From NCBI GenBank assembly GCA_964400355.1, contig CAYNTO010000034.1, positions 1-24,484 on the forward strand: a stretch of DNA of 24,484 nucleotides. The letters run 5' to 3'. The notes under the pieces were generated by a model. It made no database searches. It was not told the DNA's origin and was given only the letters and a program-made list of their open reading frames with translations. Shown here piece after piece: positions 15,428-23,333 of the stretch. A program made the translations under genes and the position numbers. The number at the start of each line of letters is the position of its first letter. Positions within the stretch are counted from its first letter, which is position 1. Origin of the DNA: JACKAL01 sp964400355. GTDB lineage: Bacteria > Bdellovibrionota > Bdellovibrionia > Bdellovibrionales > JAGQZY01.

Positions 15428-16752
15428 TTATTGCTGCGCTTTTGCTCGGTCGAGATGCTGGTACAAGTGAGTATAGACGGCGTCGGTTTCTAGCTTTTGT
15501 TTCGGATCTCCGGTAAAGGCCACCAAATAGGAAAACTCCTCACTAGGGTCTGTGAGTAAAAAGATGCGAAAGTTTGCATGAGGTAAGGCGCCTCGCCATT
15601 CACAGGCGAGAGTCATTTGACTGTCGCGTTTGAGAGTGGATTTGGTGCGCGAAAGATTCATCTCTGGAGCCACGACGCGCGATTGAGGTTGCTCGGCATA
15701 TCCTTCAAGAAAGGTTATGGCCTCTTTGAGGGTGAGTTTTTTATTGATAGCAAAAATAACAAATCCTAAATTTTCTCGGGTGTTCGATCCTCCGAGCAAT
15801 GCTTTGTACTCTTTGGTGGTACTCGCGCCGCGCACATAAGCCATGCTAAAATCACAACCTTTAACCTCTGCTTTTTCACAAAAATCCTTTAGCGCAGAGG
15901 CGCGATCTTCTTTTTCCAGTTTAGTGTGGAGTTCAGTAGCAAACGTATAGCTGAATCCATAATCTTTGGGCTTGAGCGGAACGGTGACCGGTGAGGTTGT
16001 GACAACGGTCATGATGGTTTTCGCCTCATGGGGCACGGGCGGATCTTCTTTTGGCTCGCTCGGTGCAGCCACGGGATTTCCGGGCGGAGGAATGTTTTCG
16101 GGGATTGCATTAAATCCTGGTTGTACATCGCCTTTTGCGCCGGCATTTGCAGTGCCTTGTGGAGCACCGGGCATGCCTTGTTGGTTGCCGGGCATTCCCT
16201 GTTGTGGATTACCGGGCATACCTTGCTGGTTGCCTTGCATTCCCTGTTGTGGATTACCGGGCATACCTTGCTGGTTGCCTTGCATTCCCTGTTGTGGATT
16301 ACCGGGCATACCTTGCTGATTGCTTTGCATTCCCTGNNNNNNNNNNNNNNNNNNNNNNNNNNNNNNNNNNNNNNNNNNNNNNNNNNNNNNNNNNNNNNNN
16401 NNNNNNNNNNNNNNNNNNNNNNNNNNNNNNNNNNNNGCATTCCCTGTTGTGGATTACCGGGCATACCTTGCTGATTGCTTTGCATTCCCTGTTGGCCATT
16501 GTTCGGATAGGATCCGGGCGGTGGACCAGAACTTTCTTCGGCTTCTTCCACTGTGGGAGGAGCGCCCATACGCACAGGCTTGTTCTTGTTTTTGCGCATT
16601 CCAGGCGGTGGTCCATCCAAAGGTGGTCCGCCCATGTTCTGATTCATGGGCTGCTGCGGATTCATGGATTGATTGGGATCATCTCCCGGCTGTTGAGAAT
16701 GAGCCGTTGCCACAAAAAAGCAAATAAGCGTGATCAATGTAGGTATGTGCAT
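15428..16752 (-). CDS. Exported Gln/Gly/Pro/Met-rich repeat protein, interrupted by assembly gap
   Basis: From ATG 16752 the protein begins with a signal peptide (HIPTLITLICFFVATAHS, then QQ). It continues with a Pro/Gln/Met-rich region, a charged KNKNKP patch and an acidic VEEAEESSG patch. A tandem array of 15-residue units, consensus QGMQGNQQGMPGNPQ, then runs into 100 N. After the gap the same repeat continues in another frame, and a C-terminal domain of roughly 180 residues ends at 15428. The frame change is explained by the placeholder length of the gap, not a mutation. The C-terminal domain (YGFSYTF..; FRIFLLTDPSEEFSYLVAFTG) has four cysteines; a PsbP/DcrB-like fold is a guess. The frame extends upstream to 16860, but that would overlap the preceding gene and bury the signal peptide. 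It sits between two similar two-span membrane proteins. Confidence 0.7.
16153..16496 (-). repeat. 45-bp tandem repeat array (15-residue units) containing the N gap
   Basis: Copies begin every 45 bp at GCATTCCCT: 16192, 16237, 16282 and 16327 on one side of the gap, 16437 and 16482 on the other. Copies are near-identical, differing mainly at GGTTGCC versus GATTGCT (Gly-Asn versus Ser-Asn). The copy nearest the C-terminal domain (about 16153-16191) is degenerate (GMPGNQQGMPGAPQ). Such identity suggests recent expansion and easy copy-number change. Confidence 0.9.
16337..16436. other. Assembly gap of 100 N
   Basis: Exactly 100 N lie inside the tandem array, the usual placeholder for an unknown length. 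To keep the 45-bp period, the missing DNA must be 45k minus 10 bp (35, 80, 125, 170 and so on), which also restores one reading frame through the gene. Confidence 0.97.
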
Positions 16753-16790
16753 AGAGGCCAGTTTAATACTTATTTTCAATTTTTTGCAGT

Positions 16791-16821
16791 AAAAACTGGC
16801 CTGTCGTCTATGGGCAGGACC
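16791..16821 (-). terminator. Candidate intrinsic terminator between sensor-like gene A and the repeat protein
   Basis: On the minus strand GGTCCTG (16815-16821) pairs with CAGGCC (16798-16803), with one bulged T and an 11-nt loop. AG and then five T (16791-16795) follow. The stem is short, so it may only attenuate. A second hairpin, GACCATT/AATGGTC (16818-16836), shares four bases with it and holds the stop codon of the upstream gene in its loop. Confidence 0.4.
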
Positions 16822-16826
16822 ATTCT

Positions 16827-17726
16827 CTAAATGGTCTTCACAAATCCCAAAATAAAACATCCCAGGGCCGTGATAAAAAGCGCCATCACAAAAATAAACG
16901 CGGAGTCTTTGTCGATGGGTCGATAATCGGGAAGCGGCAAAATAGTAAAAATCAACTGGCGAATTCCGGTATTCTCCGAGATAGAGATGGGATACAGCAA
17001 ATGCTTGGTGCTCTTAAACGTTGCGATGCGGGCATTCCTGTAACCGTTGGGGCGAATGCTTGTATTGGTGATCGTATCGATGACCTCGTCGTTGATGTAT
17101 TCGGTCGCTTTGACGAGAGAGGCGTTGTCCTCCTCTTGCAGGTCAGAGTAAATGATATCGTAGTTGTAGTCCTTATCAAATTCCATAAGTACGAAAATCA
17201 TAGAGTTGTCTTTAAGGTATTGAAGGATTGGTTTAAACTGGACCTCATAAGTGAGCGCAAACGTACCTGGAATTTCGTTTTCGTTGTAGGGGGTCGGCAT
17301 GTAGGTGACACCGCTGTACGTAGAGGTGGCATACAATTTCTTGTCGGTTCCAAATCTTAAAAACGATGATCTTTTTTGTTCGAGCAAATCGGGAGGTAGA
17401 TCATTTGTTTTCCGCTGCGAGTAGAGAACTTCAAATTCCCCATTATTGAATTTGCGCACGTCCACCAGGTTGAACAAGCTACGGCGCTTGGAAATTGGCG
17501 GTTGAAATGCGAGTCCAGTGGAATACTGCTCAGTGATAGCGTTGCGAGTCCAAATGCGCTCCATGATCAAATCCAGCACTGCGAGCTGAGAGGTAGCCAT
17601 TGCAAATTTTGCAACCTCGCCCACAACTCGTTGAGTTTGAACCTGCCAAAACGCGAGTGCCGCCAAAAAATACACCGCAAAATTCACTAGAATTCCGACC
17701 ATTATCACACGGCTTTGCCATCTCAT
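16827..17726 (-). CDS. Two-span membrane protein with extracytoplasmic sensor-like domain (paralogue A)
   Basis: A 299-residue protein with a first span at about 7-28 (VIMVGILVNFAVYFLAALAFW), roughly 240 extracytoplasmic residues and a last span at about 274-296, ending just after it (GFVKTI). There is no cytoplasmic signalling domain. Motifs inside include SRRxLFNLVDVRKF-like segments and ENTGIRQLIFTILPLPDY before the second span; the latter corresponds to SSQIRQIAFYVTP in the gene at 14466-15359. AGAGG at 17735-17739, 8 nt before ATG 17726, is a fair ribosome site. It is the first gene of the five-gene minus-strand cluster and is divergent from the aldolase gene. Family unknown; a ligand-binding or scaffold role in the envelope is inferred from shape only. 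Confidence 0.75.
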   Translation of the reverse strand: MRWQSRVIMVGILVNFAVYFLAALAFWQVQTQRVVGEVAKFAMATSQLAVLDLIMERIWTRNAITEQYSTGLAFQPPISKRRSLFNLVDVRKFNNGEFEVLYSQRKTNDLPPDLLEQKRSSFLRFGTDKKLYATSTYSGVTYMPTPYNENEIPGTFALTYEVQFKPILQYLKDNSMIFVLMEFDKDYNYDIIYSDLQEEDNASLVKATEYINDEVIDTITNTSIRPNGYRNARIATFKSTKHLLYPISISENTGIRQLIFTILPLPDYRPIDKDSAFIFVMALFITALGCFILGFVKTI

Positions 17727-17766
17727 ATCTTCAGCCTCTATTTGCGATTGGAAGCGGTCAAGAACA

Positions 17767-17796
17767 TTGACATCAAACTGGGTTTGTTGGATTTAT
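17767..17796 (+). promoter_or_regulatory. Candidate promoter of the aldolase gene
   Basis: A perfect TTGACA (17767-17772) lies in the divergent spacer, with ATTTAT (17791-17796, 3/6) 18 bp downstream. The -35 is strong and the -10 weak. Transcription would begin near 17803, about 40 nt before the ATG. Confidence 0.4.
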
Positions 17797-17841
17797 CTAG
17801 GGTTTCATTTTACATCTATCGACCAACCAAAAGAGGGATAT

Positions 17842-18765
17842 ATGACGCCTAGAGTTAGAGAGATTTTAAGCTGGTACGGAGCCGACAATCCAGGAGTTCT
17901 TACCAATATGGCCCGCGTGCTCAATCATGGCCGCATCGGTGGCTCGGGCAAAGTTGTGATCCTACCTGTTGATCAAGGTTTCGAGCACGGTCCTGCGCGC
18001 AGCTTCGCGAAGAATCCAGACGGTTACGATCCCATGTACCACGCCACACTGGCGGTTGAAGCAGGCTGCAACGCCTACGCGGCGCCACTGGGTTTTATCG
18101 AAGCCGTTGCGCGTGATTTTGCTGGTGAAATCCCGCTCATTCTTAAGATCAACAATTCAGACACTTTGTTTAAAACCAACTCTCCGGCTTCTGCGCTCAC
18201 GTCTTCGGTGGAAGATGCGCTCCGCTTGGGGTGTGTGGGTATTGGCTTTACTATTTATCCCGGCAGCGCTGTTCGCAAAGACACCTACGAAGAAATCGCC
18301 GCCGCATCTCGTTTGGCCAAACAGCATGGTCTACTTGTCGTGATCTGGTCTTATGCGCGCGGAGAACATTTGAGCAAAAATGGTGAAACCGCTGTAGACG
18401 TAATTTCTTATTCCGCTCAAATTGCAGCTCAACTGGGAGCACACTTCATTAAAGTGAAGCCGCCCACGTCACACATCGAACAGGACGAGGCGAAAAAAGT
18501 GTATAAAGAATTTAGCATTCCTGTAGATAAACTCTCCGATCGCGTGCGCCACGTGGTGGAATCGTCGTTTGCGGGTAAACGTGTTGTGATCTTTAGCGGC
18601 GGAGAGGCAAAATCGACGGAGGCGATCATGGAAGAGGTCAAGGAGCTGGCGCGCGGTGGGGCCTTTGGCAGTATCATGGGTCGCAATGCATTTCAGCGTC
18701 CGAAAAAAGAGGCCATTCAACTTTTGCACGATGTGATGGACACCTTTGTTGGAAACTCCAAGTAA
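17842..18765 (+). CDS. fbaB: Class I fructose-bisphosphate aldolase (FbaB/DhnA type)
   Basis: A cytoplasmic glycolytic and gluconeogenic enzyme that reversibly cleaves fructose 1,6-bisphosphate through a Schiff base, without metal. From ATG 17842 it has 307 residues. VVILPVDQGFEHGPARSF (Asp44, His49) is the archaeal-type signature; AYAAPLGFIEAVAR, LILKINNSDTLF, GCVGIGFTIYPGS and VVIWSYARG follow. HFIKVKPPT contains Lys204 and Lys206, one of which should be the Schiff-base lysine. VVIFSGGEAKST and GGAFGSIMGRNAFQRP form the phosphate site. The start is set by AGAGGG at 17832-17837 with 4-nt spacing. The frame extends upstream to 17767, but that part is unlike the family and covers the promoter. 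lysS follows after 53 bp. Confidence 0.93.
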   Translation: MTPRVREILSWYGADNPGVLTNMARVLNHGRIGGSGKVVILPVDQGFEHGPARSFAKNPDGYDPMYHATLAVEAGCNAYAAPLGFIEAVARDFAGEIPLILKINNSDTLFKTNSPASALTSSVEDALRLGCVGIGFTIYPGSAVRKDTYEEIAAASRLAKQHGLLVVIWSYARGEHLSKNGETAVDVISYSAQIAAQLGAHFIKVKPPTSHIEQDEAKKVYKEFSIPVDKLSDRVRHVVESSFAGKRVVIFSGGEAKSTEAIMEEVKELARGGAFGSIMGRNAFQRPKKEAIQLLHDVMDTFVGNSK

Positions 18766-18818
18766 TTTGCGCGCGCCATTGTCGAAGCAGTCAATCATTT
18801 AAGAAAGGTCGGCCAACT

Positions 18819-20300
18819 GTGAGTGAACTCGATAGCGAAAACCCGATACGTGCGGAAAAACGGCGTAAGCTTCACGCTCTTCGCGAAAAGCAATACGATC
18901 CCTATCCGCACAACTTTGAGAGAACTGGCAGTGTGGCAGAGATTCGCGAAAAATTTTCTGTGATCAATACGGGAGAAGTGCTCAAGGACCAGCGCTTCAG
19001 TATCGCCGGCCGTCTTATGACCAAGCGCCCAATGGGAAAGGCCGCGTTTTTCAACATTCAGGATCAGAGTGGAAATTTGCAGTGCTATTTAAAAACCAGT
19101 GAGCTTCCAGAGGTGGATCAATTGGCCTTTGAGAACATTGATCTTGGCGATATCATTGGAATCGAGGGTTTTGTTTTTAAAACTCAAAAGGGTGAGTTGT
19201 CTCTTCACTGTGAAAAATTCAAGATCTTGTGCAAGACACTGGAACCTCTGCCAGAAAAATTTCACGGCATTCAAGATGTAGAAATAAAATACCGTCACCG
19301 CCATCTCGATTTAATTTCCGATCCCGAAAGCCGCATTGTTTTTGAAAAACGCTCGCGCATTATATCTGAAATTCGTAATTTTTTAATCAAGCGAGGGTTC
19401 CTAGAAGTAGAGACGCCAGTGTTGCAGCCGATTTATGGTGGAGCAGCGGCATATCCTTTTTCGACCCATCATCGCGCACTGGATATGAAGCTGTATCTAA
19501 AAATTAGTCCTGAGCTTTATCTCAAACGCTTGATCGTGGGCGGTTTTGAAAAAGTTTTTGAAATCGGAAAAAACTTTCGAAATGAAGGTATCGATCGCAC
19601 ACACAATCCAGAATTCACTATGCTTGAGTGGTACGAAGCGTACACGGATTACAATTACCAAATGAAACAGTTTGAAGAGCTGGTGGAACATTTGGCGGTG
19701 ACAGTGACAGGCTCCGCAAAAGTGATGTACCAAGGGAAAGAAGTAGATTTCACTACTCCGTGGAAACGCCTCAAGGTTTACGATGCGGTTAAAGAGTATG
19801 CTAAAATCGATCCAGCCTCAGCCAGTGTGGATAATCTCTTTGCACGCGCCAAAGAGCTCGGCACGGATCTCAAAAAGCCCACCACACATGGTGAATTGGT
19901 CATGGAACTTTTTGATCTCGCGGTCGAGGAGCATTTGTGGCAGCCAACAATAGTTATGGATTTTCCTCATGAAATTTCTCCGCTCACAAAGAAACACCGC
20001 ACGGATAAGGGCCTCGTGGAGCGTTTTGAACCCGTCTGCGCAGGTATGGAAATCGGCAACTCCTACACCGAGCTCAATGATCCGGAAGACCAATTGGCGC
20101 GATTAAAGGACCAAGAGGCCAAGCGTGTGGTTGATGAAGAGGCGCAGCCGATGGATAATGACTTCTTGCATGCGATCGATACAGGCATGCCGCCCACAGG
20201 TGGTGTGGGACTTGGGATTGAGCGTATTGTGATGTTGCTTACGGATCGCCCGAGTATTCGCGATATCATTTTCTTTCCAACGATGAAGCACAAGGATTAG
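18819..20300 (+). CDS. lysS: Lysyl-tRNA synthetase, class II
   Basis: Charges tRNA-Lys with lysine. The 493 residues match the class II enzyme. An N-terminal OB-fold anticodon-binding domain (about 55-150, FSIAGRLMTKRPMGKAAFFNIQD) precedes the catalytic core. Motif 1 is RGFLEVETPVLQP; motif 2 is FRNEGIDRTHNPEFTMLE with Arg254 and Glu256; motif 3 is GLGIERIVML (464-473) with Arg469. The start is GTG at 18819; an AAAGG about 10 nt upstream is the only plausible ribosome site. The lipoprotein gene begins 5 bp after its stop, which suggests cotranscription. Confidence 0.97.
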   Translation: MSELDSENPIRAEKRRKLHALREKQYDPYPHNFERTGSVAEIREKFSVINTGEVLKDQRFSIAGRLMTKRPMGKAAFFNIQDQSGNLQCYLKTSELPEVDQLAFENIDLGDIIGIEGFVFKTQKGELSLHCEKFKILCKTLEPLPEKFHGIQDVEIKYRHRHLDLISDPESRIVFEKRSRIISEIRNFLIKRGFLEVETPVLQPIYGGAAAYPFSTHHRALDMKLYLKISPELYLKRLIVGGFEKVFEIGKNFRNEGIDRTHNPEFTMLEWYEAYTDYNYQMKQFEELVEHLAVTVTGSAKVMYQGKEVDFTTPWKRLKVYDAVKEYAKIDPASASVDNLFARAKELGTDLKKPTTHGELVMELFDLAVEEHLWQPTIVMDFPHEISPLTKKHRTDKGLVERFEPVCAGMEIGNSYTELNDPEDQLARLKDQEAKRVVDEEAQPMDNDFLHAIDTGMPPTGGVGLGIERIVMLLTDRPSIRDIIFFPTMKHKD

Positions 20301-20305
20301 GACAC

Positions 20306-21109
20306 GTGAATAAAAATGGATGGCTTGCGGTAGCTGTAGTTCTTATGGTGGGTGCTTGCGCGCATCCACCGACGACCATTTCCGAAGCCGACCAAAGTTT
20401 TTTACAACGTTCCTATCAATTTGAAAAAATCAACCGCCCGATCAGAATCAACGACGATACGGTGGTGCTCGATGTGCGCTCTTTTTTTGATTACCAGGTC
20501 GCGTCGCTGCCCGATGCGGTCTATTGGAATCCCGATGATTTCCAGCTCAAGAATGTGAATGATCGCGACTTCGATGACAAAGCGTCGGGTCTTGCGAAGC
20601 GCTTGGCGCTTGCGGGAATCACACCGTTCACCCATGTGGTGGTGCTGGGTTACGGCGAACGCGGTCGAGGCGAAGAGGGACGAGTGGCCTTAACACTGCT
20701 GGCTCTGGGAGTGGAGCGGGTGCAATTAGCTACGGATAGAGAGTTTAAATCCAAGTTTTCCAGCAAGTCTAAAAAGCAAAAGGCCAATCAGCGCTACTGG
20801 GAACCACGGGTGGTGCGTGCGCTGTTTTGTTCGGCCCATCCACGTAAGGACACCATGTTTGTTCTCAATGTGGACAAAAAATCCAAGGCCTCCCGCCCCT
20901 TCATGCAGACACTGGCCGCAGTGGATGTGGACTGGTTACAGTTTATTAATCGCGATGATTTCTCGCCGAACTACAAGGTCAAAAAGACACTGGCCGCACG
21001 AGAGATCGTGGAGTCTTCACCAATCATGGTCCGTGGATTACAGGCGCCTTTGGTGACGTTCAATATGGTTCAGCTGGGTTACCAGCAGGTGTGTTGGCTC
21101 AACGATTAA
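20306..21109 (+). CDS. Rhodanese-like lipoprotein lacking the catalytic cysteine
   Basis: A 267-residue lipoprotein. The signal peptide WLAVAVVLMVGAC ends in a lipobox with Cys18, so the mature protein is lipid-anchored in the envelope. Residues about 45-145 follow the rhodanese plan: VVLDVRSFFDYQVASLPDAVYWNPDDF is the CH2A-like segment, and THVVVLGYGERGRGEEGRVALTLLALGVERVQLA is the region around the active-site loop. Where active rhodaneses carry Cys, this one reads LGYGERGRG, so sulphur transfer is unlikely. About 100 residues after it (with Cys near 170 and 263) are unrecognised. The start is GTG 20306, 5 bp after the lysS stop, with AGGA sequences in the lysS end as ribosome site. Confidence 0.82.
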   Translation: MNKNGWLAVAVVLMVGACAHPPTTISEADQSFLQRSYQFEKINRPIRINDDTVVLDVRSFFDYQVASLPDAVYWNPDDFQLKNVNDRDFDDKASGLAKRLALAGITPFTHVVVLGYGERGRGEEGRVALTLLALGVERVQLATDREFKSKFSSKSKKQKANQRYWEPRVVRALFCSAHPRKDTMFVLNVDKKSKASRPFMQTLAAVDVDWLQFINRDDFSPNYKVKKTLAAREIVESSPIMVRGLQAPLVTFNMVQLGYQQVCWLND

Positions 21110-21132
21110 GGGTTGGATTTCATGGACCCACT

Positions 21133-21163
21133 TTGCCAATTTATCTGGCAAGACGCCCAGATA
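21133..21163 (+). terminator. Overlapping hairpins downstream of the lipoprotein gene
   Basis: TTGCCA/TGGCAA (21133-21138, 21146-21151) and TATCTGG/CCAGATA (21142-21148, 21157-21163) share bases and cannot both form. There is no T run after either. They may mark the end of the lysS transcript, but this is not a standard intrinsic terminator. Confidence 0.25.
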
Positions 21164-21218
21164 GAGGCGCCGAGTTAAGTGTGCACTTTAAAGAATTCTC
21201 AGGTTTTAACTAACTTAT

Positions 21219-21247
21219 TTGACAAGCCAAAACGGCTGTTTTAGTTT
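21219..21247 (+). promoter_or_regulatory. Promoter of tRNA-Gly
   Basis: A perfect TTGACA (21219-21224) is 17 bp from TAGTTT (21242-21247, 3/6). Transcription would start about 7 nt before the tRNA. The tRNA-Leu promoter in this window has the same perfect -35. Confidence 0.5.
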
Positions 21248-21260
21248 ACCAACTTCTCGC

Positions 21261-21336
21261 GCGGGAATAGCTCAGTTGATAGAGCGTCGCCTTGCCAAGG
21301 CGAAGGTCGCGGGTTTGAGTCCCGTTTCCCGCTCCA
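21261..21336 (+). tRNA. tRNA-Gly (anticodon GCC)
   Basis: A 76-nt tRNA. Acceptor strands GCGGGAA (21261-21267) and TTCCCGC (21326-21332) pair fully, with discriminator T and an encoded CCA (21334-21336). The anticodon stem TCGCC/GGCGA holds loop TTGCCAA with anticodon GCC, reading GGC and GGU. The D arm (TAGCTCAGTTGATAGAGC) and the T arm (GCGGGTTTGAGTCCCGT) are standard. Confidence 0.97.
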
Positions 21337-21385
21337 CGTTTCAATACCATTTTTCTGGTCGTTATCCCGTGTCCTCTGATGGGGA

Positions 21386-23269
21386 CTATTCCTCAATTTG
21401 CTTTTCGATTTCTTTTGCCCACCACTCAGAGCCGCTCTTGGTCAGGTGGGCGTAGTCCCATGCCATCAGCTCTGTCACATTATTCACTGTGACGGTGCTC
21501 AGGCATTGCGAGTTTCTGCAAGCCATGGACGCCGGAGAAATAACCTGTATATTTTTGAATTTTTTGGCAATCGACTTTAAGCGTGCATCCGCGTCTTTGA
21601 TTTTTTGCAAGTCTCTGGAGTGTGTGTAGACGACCTCCGTGAGGACACGTTGATTGGCGTGCATCACATCGACCAGGCTCGGTTGCCACTGCGGAAAACC
21701 CCCGATAAGAATAATTTTTGGAGGGTGCATAAGGCTGCTCAGTTTTTCCAGCGATTTCATGAGAGCGTCGTCTCCGAAAAGTTCGAAATAAACAATCCAG
21801 TTTGCAGATAGAAAAAGAGTTTTTGGTTGAGCTTTTGCGATGGCATTTAGAGAAAAATTATTGATGGCCGTGCAGTGGCTTCGCCCGGGCACATCTATGT
21901 TCAGAACCGGCGGGCAGTTGATGGCAGTGAATTGGCCGATGCCAGGATAAACAGTGTTTAAACCGTGATAGAGAGCCGCCGCATGAGAATCTCCCCATAG
22001 TATCGCACCGTCTTTTTGCGCTGGCGCGCACGTTTTCGAAAACGCGGCTTCGCTCTGATCAGGTTTTAAAAAACAGTGGCCTTCGCGGTAAAGTGGGATG
22101 CGATCGTAAGACTTAAACGCAAAGAGCGCGCGAGTTTGTTCGGAAAGTAGGAAGTCGAAGCCCTGTGTATGTTTCCCGATGCGGCCGATCACAAAGAACA
22201 CGAGGCTTGCGCTGATTGCGTAGAGTAATATTTTTTTGTCATTGAGTGTCGTTCTGCGCGTGGGTTGTTCAACAAGTTTCCATGTAACAATGGAAAGTGT
22301 TAAGGCGCTGCTAAATATGAGGAGTTGATGCGGGAGTGGAATGGGTGATTGGACATAAACTTTGTAATAAGCAAGTAGTGGTTGATGCCACAAGTACAAG
22401 CTATAGCTAATGAGTCCGATGCCCACCATAATCTTCGAGCCCAGGGCTCGGCGAGCGTGGACTGCGAACTGTGCCGAACTGATAATGAGCACGGAGCCGA
22501 GGACTGGAATCACTGTGTAGAAACTGGGATGGGGAGTTCGAGAATCAAAAGTGCACATCGCCGTAACTATCAAAATCAGTCCGCCAAAACTCAGGAGGTC
22601 GGCAAACACCGGAGAGACTTTAAAGTTTTCATTTTGAAAAAGAAAAATGGCGACCATGGCTCCTGCGAGCAGTTCCCAGGCGCGAGTGGGAAGCATATAG
22701 TAGGCCCATGAGGGCTGGCGATGCACCAGGATATGCGCAGCCGAAAGGCTACCAATGGTTAGTGCTACAATCACGAGCATAAGCGTGCGCCGAGATATTT
22801 TTTTTGCCGCAATTAAAAACAACGGAAAGATCACGTAAAATTGTTCCTCTAGCGACAAGCTCCAAGTGTGGAAGAGGGGTTGGAGTTCGGTGGCAGTATC
22901 GAAGTAGCCACCTTGGTTGTAAAAGTAGATGTTCGCAGTGAAGAGCACAATGTGCGACAAGGAACGGGTGGAGCCCAGGGCCACGTCGGATCCCGGGAAA
23001 AAGCACGCCACTCCGGCAACAAATGCCAACACCACAAACAGCGGGGGCAGGATGCGCTTCGCGCGGCGAGAATAAAATTTTATAAGTGAAAAGACGTTTT
23101 TATGCTGTTCGGAGATGATGATCGAGGTAATGAGGTAACCGCTGATGGTAAAGAACACATCAACGCCGAGGTACCCGCCCGCAAACAAAGAGTTTCCAGC
23201 ATGAAAAAGAAGGACGGGCAGCACGGCTACGGCACGCAAGCCATCGATCTCGGGGCGGTATTTAATCAT
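21386..23269 (-). CDS. OafA/YrhL-type membrane acyltransferase with C-terminal SGNH domain
   Basis: A 627-residue enzyme of the acyltransferase-3/SGNH fusion group. These move an acyl group, often acetyl, across the inner membrane and onto an envelope polysaccharide such as O-antigen, peptidoglycan or an exopolysaccharide. The N-terminus YRPEIDGLRAVAVLPVLLFHAG is the family signature, with His23 the likely catalytic residue. GGYLGVDVFFTISGYLIT follows, and about ten membrane spans extend to residue 360. The SGNH part has the nucleophile block GDSHAAAL (Asp427, Ser428, His429) and the C-terminal Asp605-x-x-His608 (WDYAHLTKSG). The ATG at 23269 has no clear ribosome site. It is divergent from the DUF2238 gene. 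No other glycan genes are in the window, so the acceptor is unknown. Confidence 0.93.
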   Translation of the reverse strand: MIKYRPEIDGLRAVAVLPVLLFHAGNSLFAGGYLGVDVFFTISGYLITSIIISEQHKNVFSLIKFYSRRAKRILPPLFVVLAFVAGVACFFPGSDVALGSTRSLSHIVLFTANIYFYNQGGYFDTATELQPLFHTWSLSLEEQFYVIFPLFLIAAKKISRRTLMLVIVALTIGSLSAAHILVHRQPSWAYYMLPTRAWELLAGAMVAIFLFQNENFKVSPVFADLLSFGGLILIVTAMCTFDSRTPHPSFYTVIPVLGSVLIISSAQFAVHARRALGSKIMVGIGLISYSLYLWHQPLLAYYKVYVQSPIPLPHQLLIFSSALTLSIVTWKLVEQPTRRTTLNDKKILLYAISASLVFFVIGRIGKHTQGFDFLLSEQTRALFAFKSYDRIPLYREGHCFLKPDQSEAAFSKTCAPAQKDGAILWGDSHAAALYHGLNTVYPGIGQFTAINCPPVLNIDVPGRSHCTAINNFSLNAIAKAQPKTLFLSANWIVYFELFGDDALMKSLEKLSSLMHPPKIILIGGFPQWQPSLVDVMHANQRVLTEVVYTHSRDLQKIKDADARLKSIAKKFKNIQVISPASMACRNSQCLSTVTVNNVTELMAWDYAHLTKSGSEWWAKEIEKQIEE

Positions 23270-23333
23270 AGAGCGGTCTTAACAAAGTATTTTGCCCATT
23301 GCAATTTGATACGAGATTGAGCAAGCTTGGGGT

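Noticed and set aside
16153..16496. Possible CRISPR array
   Set aside because: The 45-bp units are contiguous, with no unique spacers, and are in frame with a signal-peptide protein, so they are coding tandem repeats.
16009..16860. Frameshifted or broken repeat-protein gene
   Set aside because: The frame change falls exactly at a 100-N placeholder whose length is not compatible with the 45-bp period; it is an assembly artefact, not a mutation.
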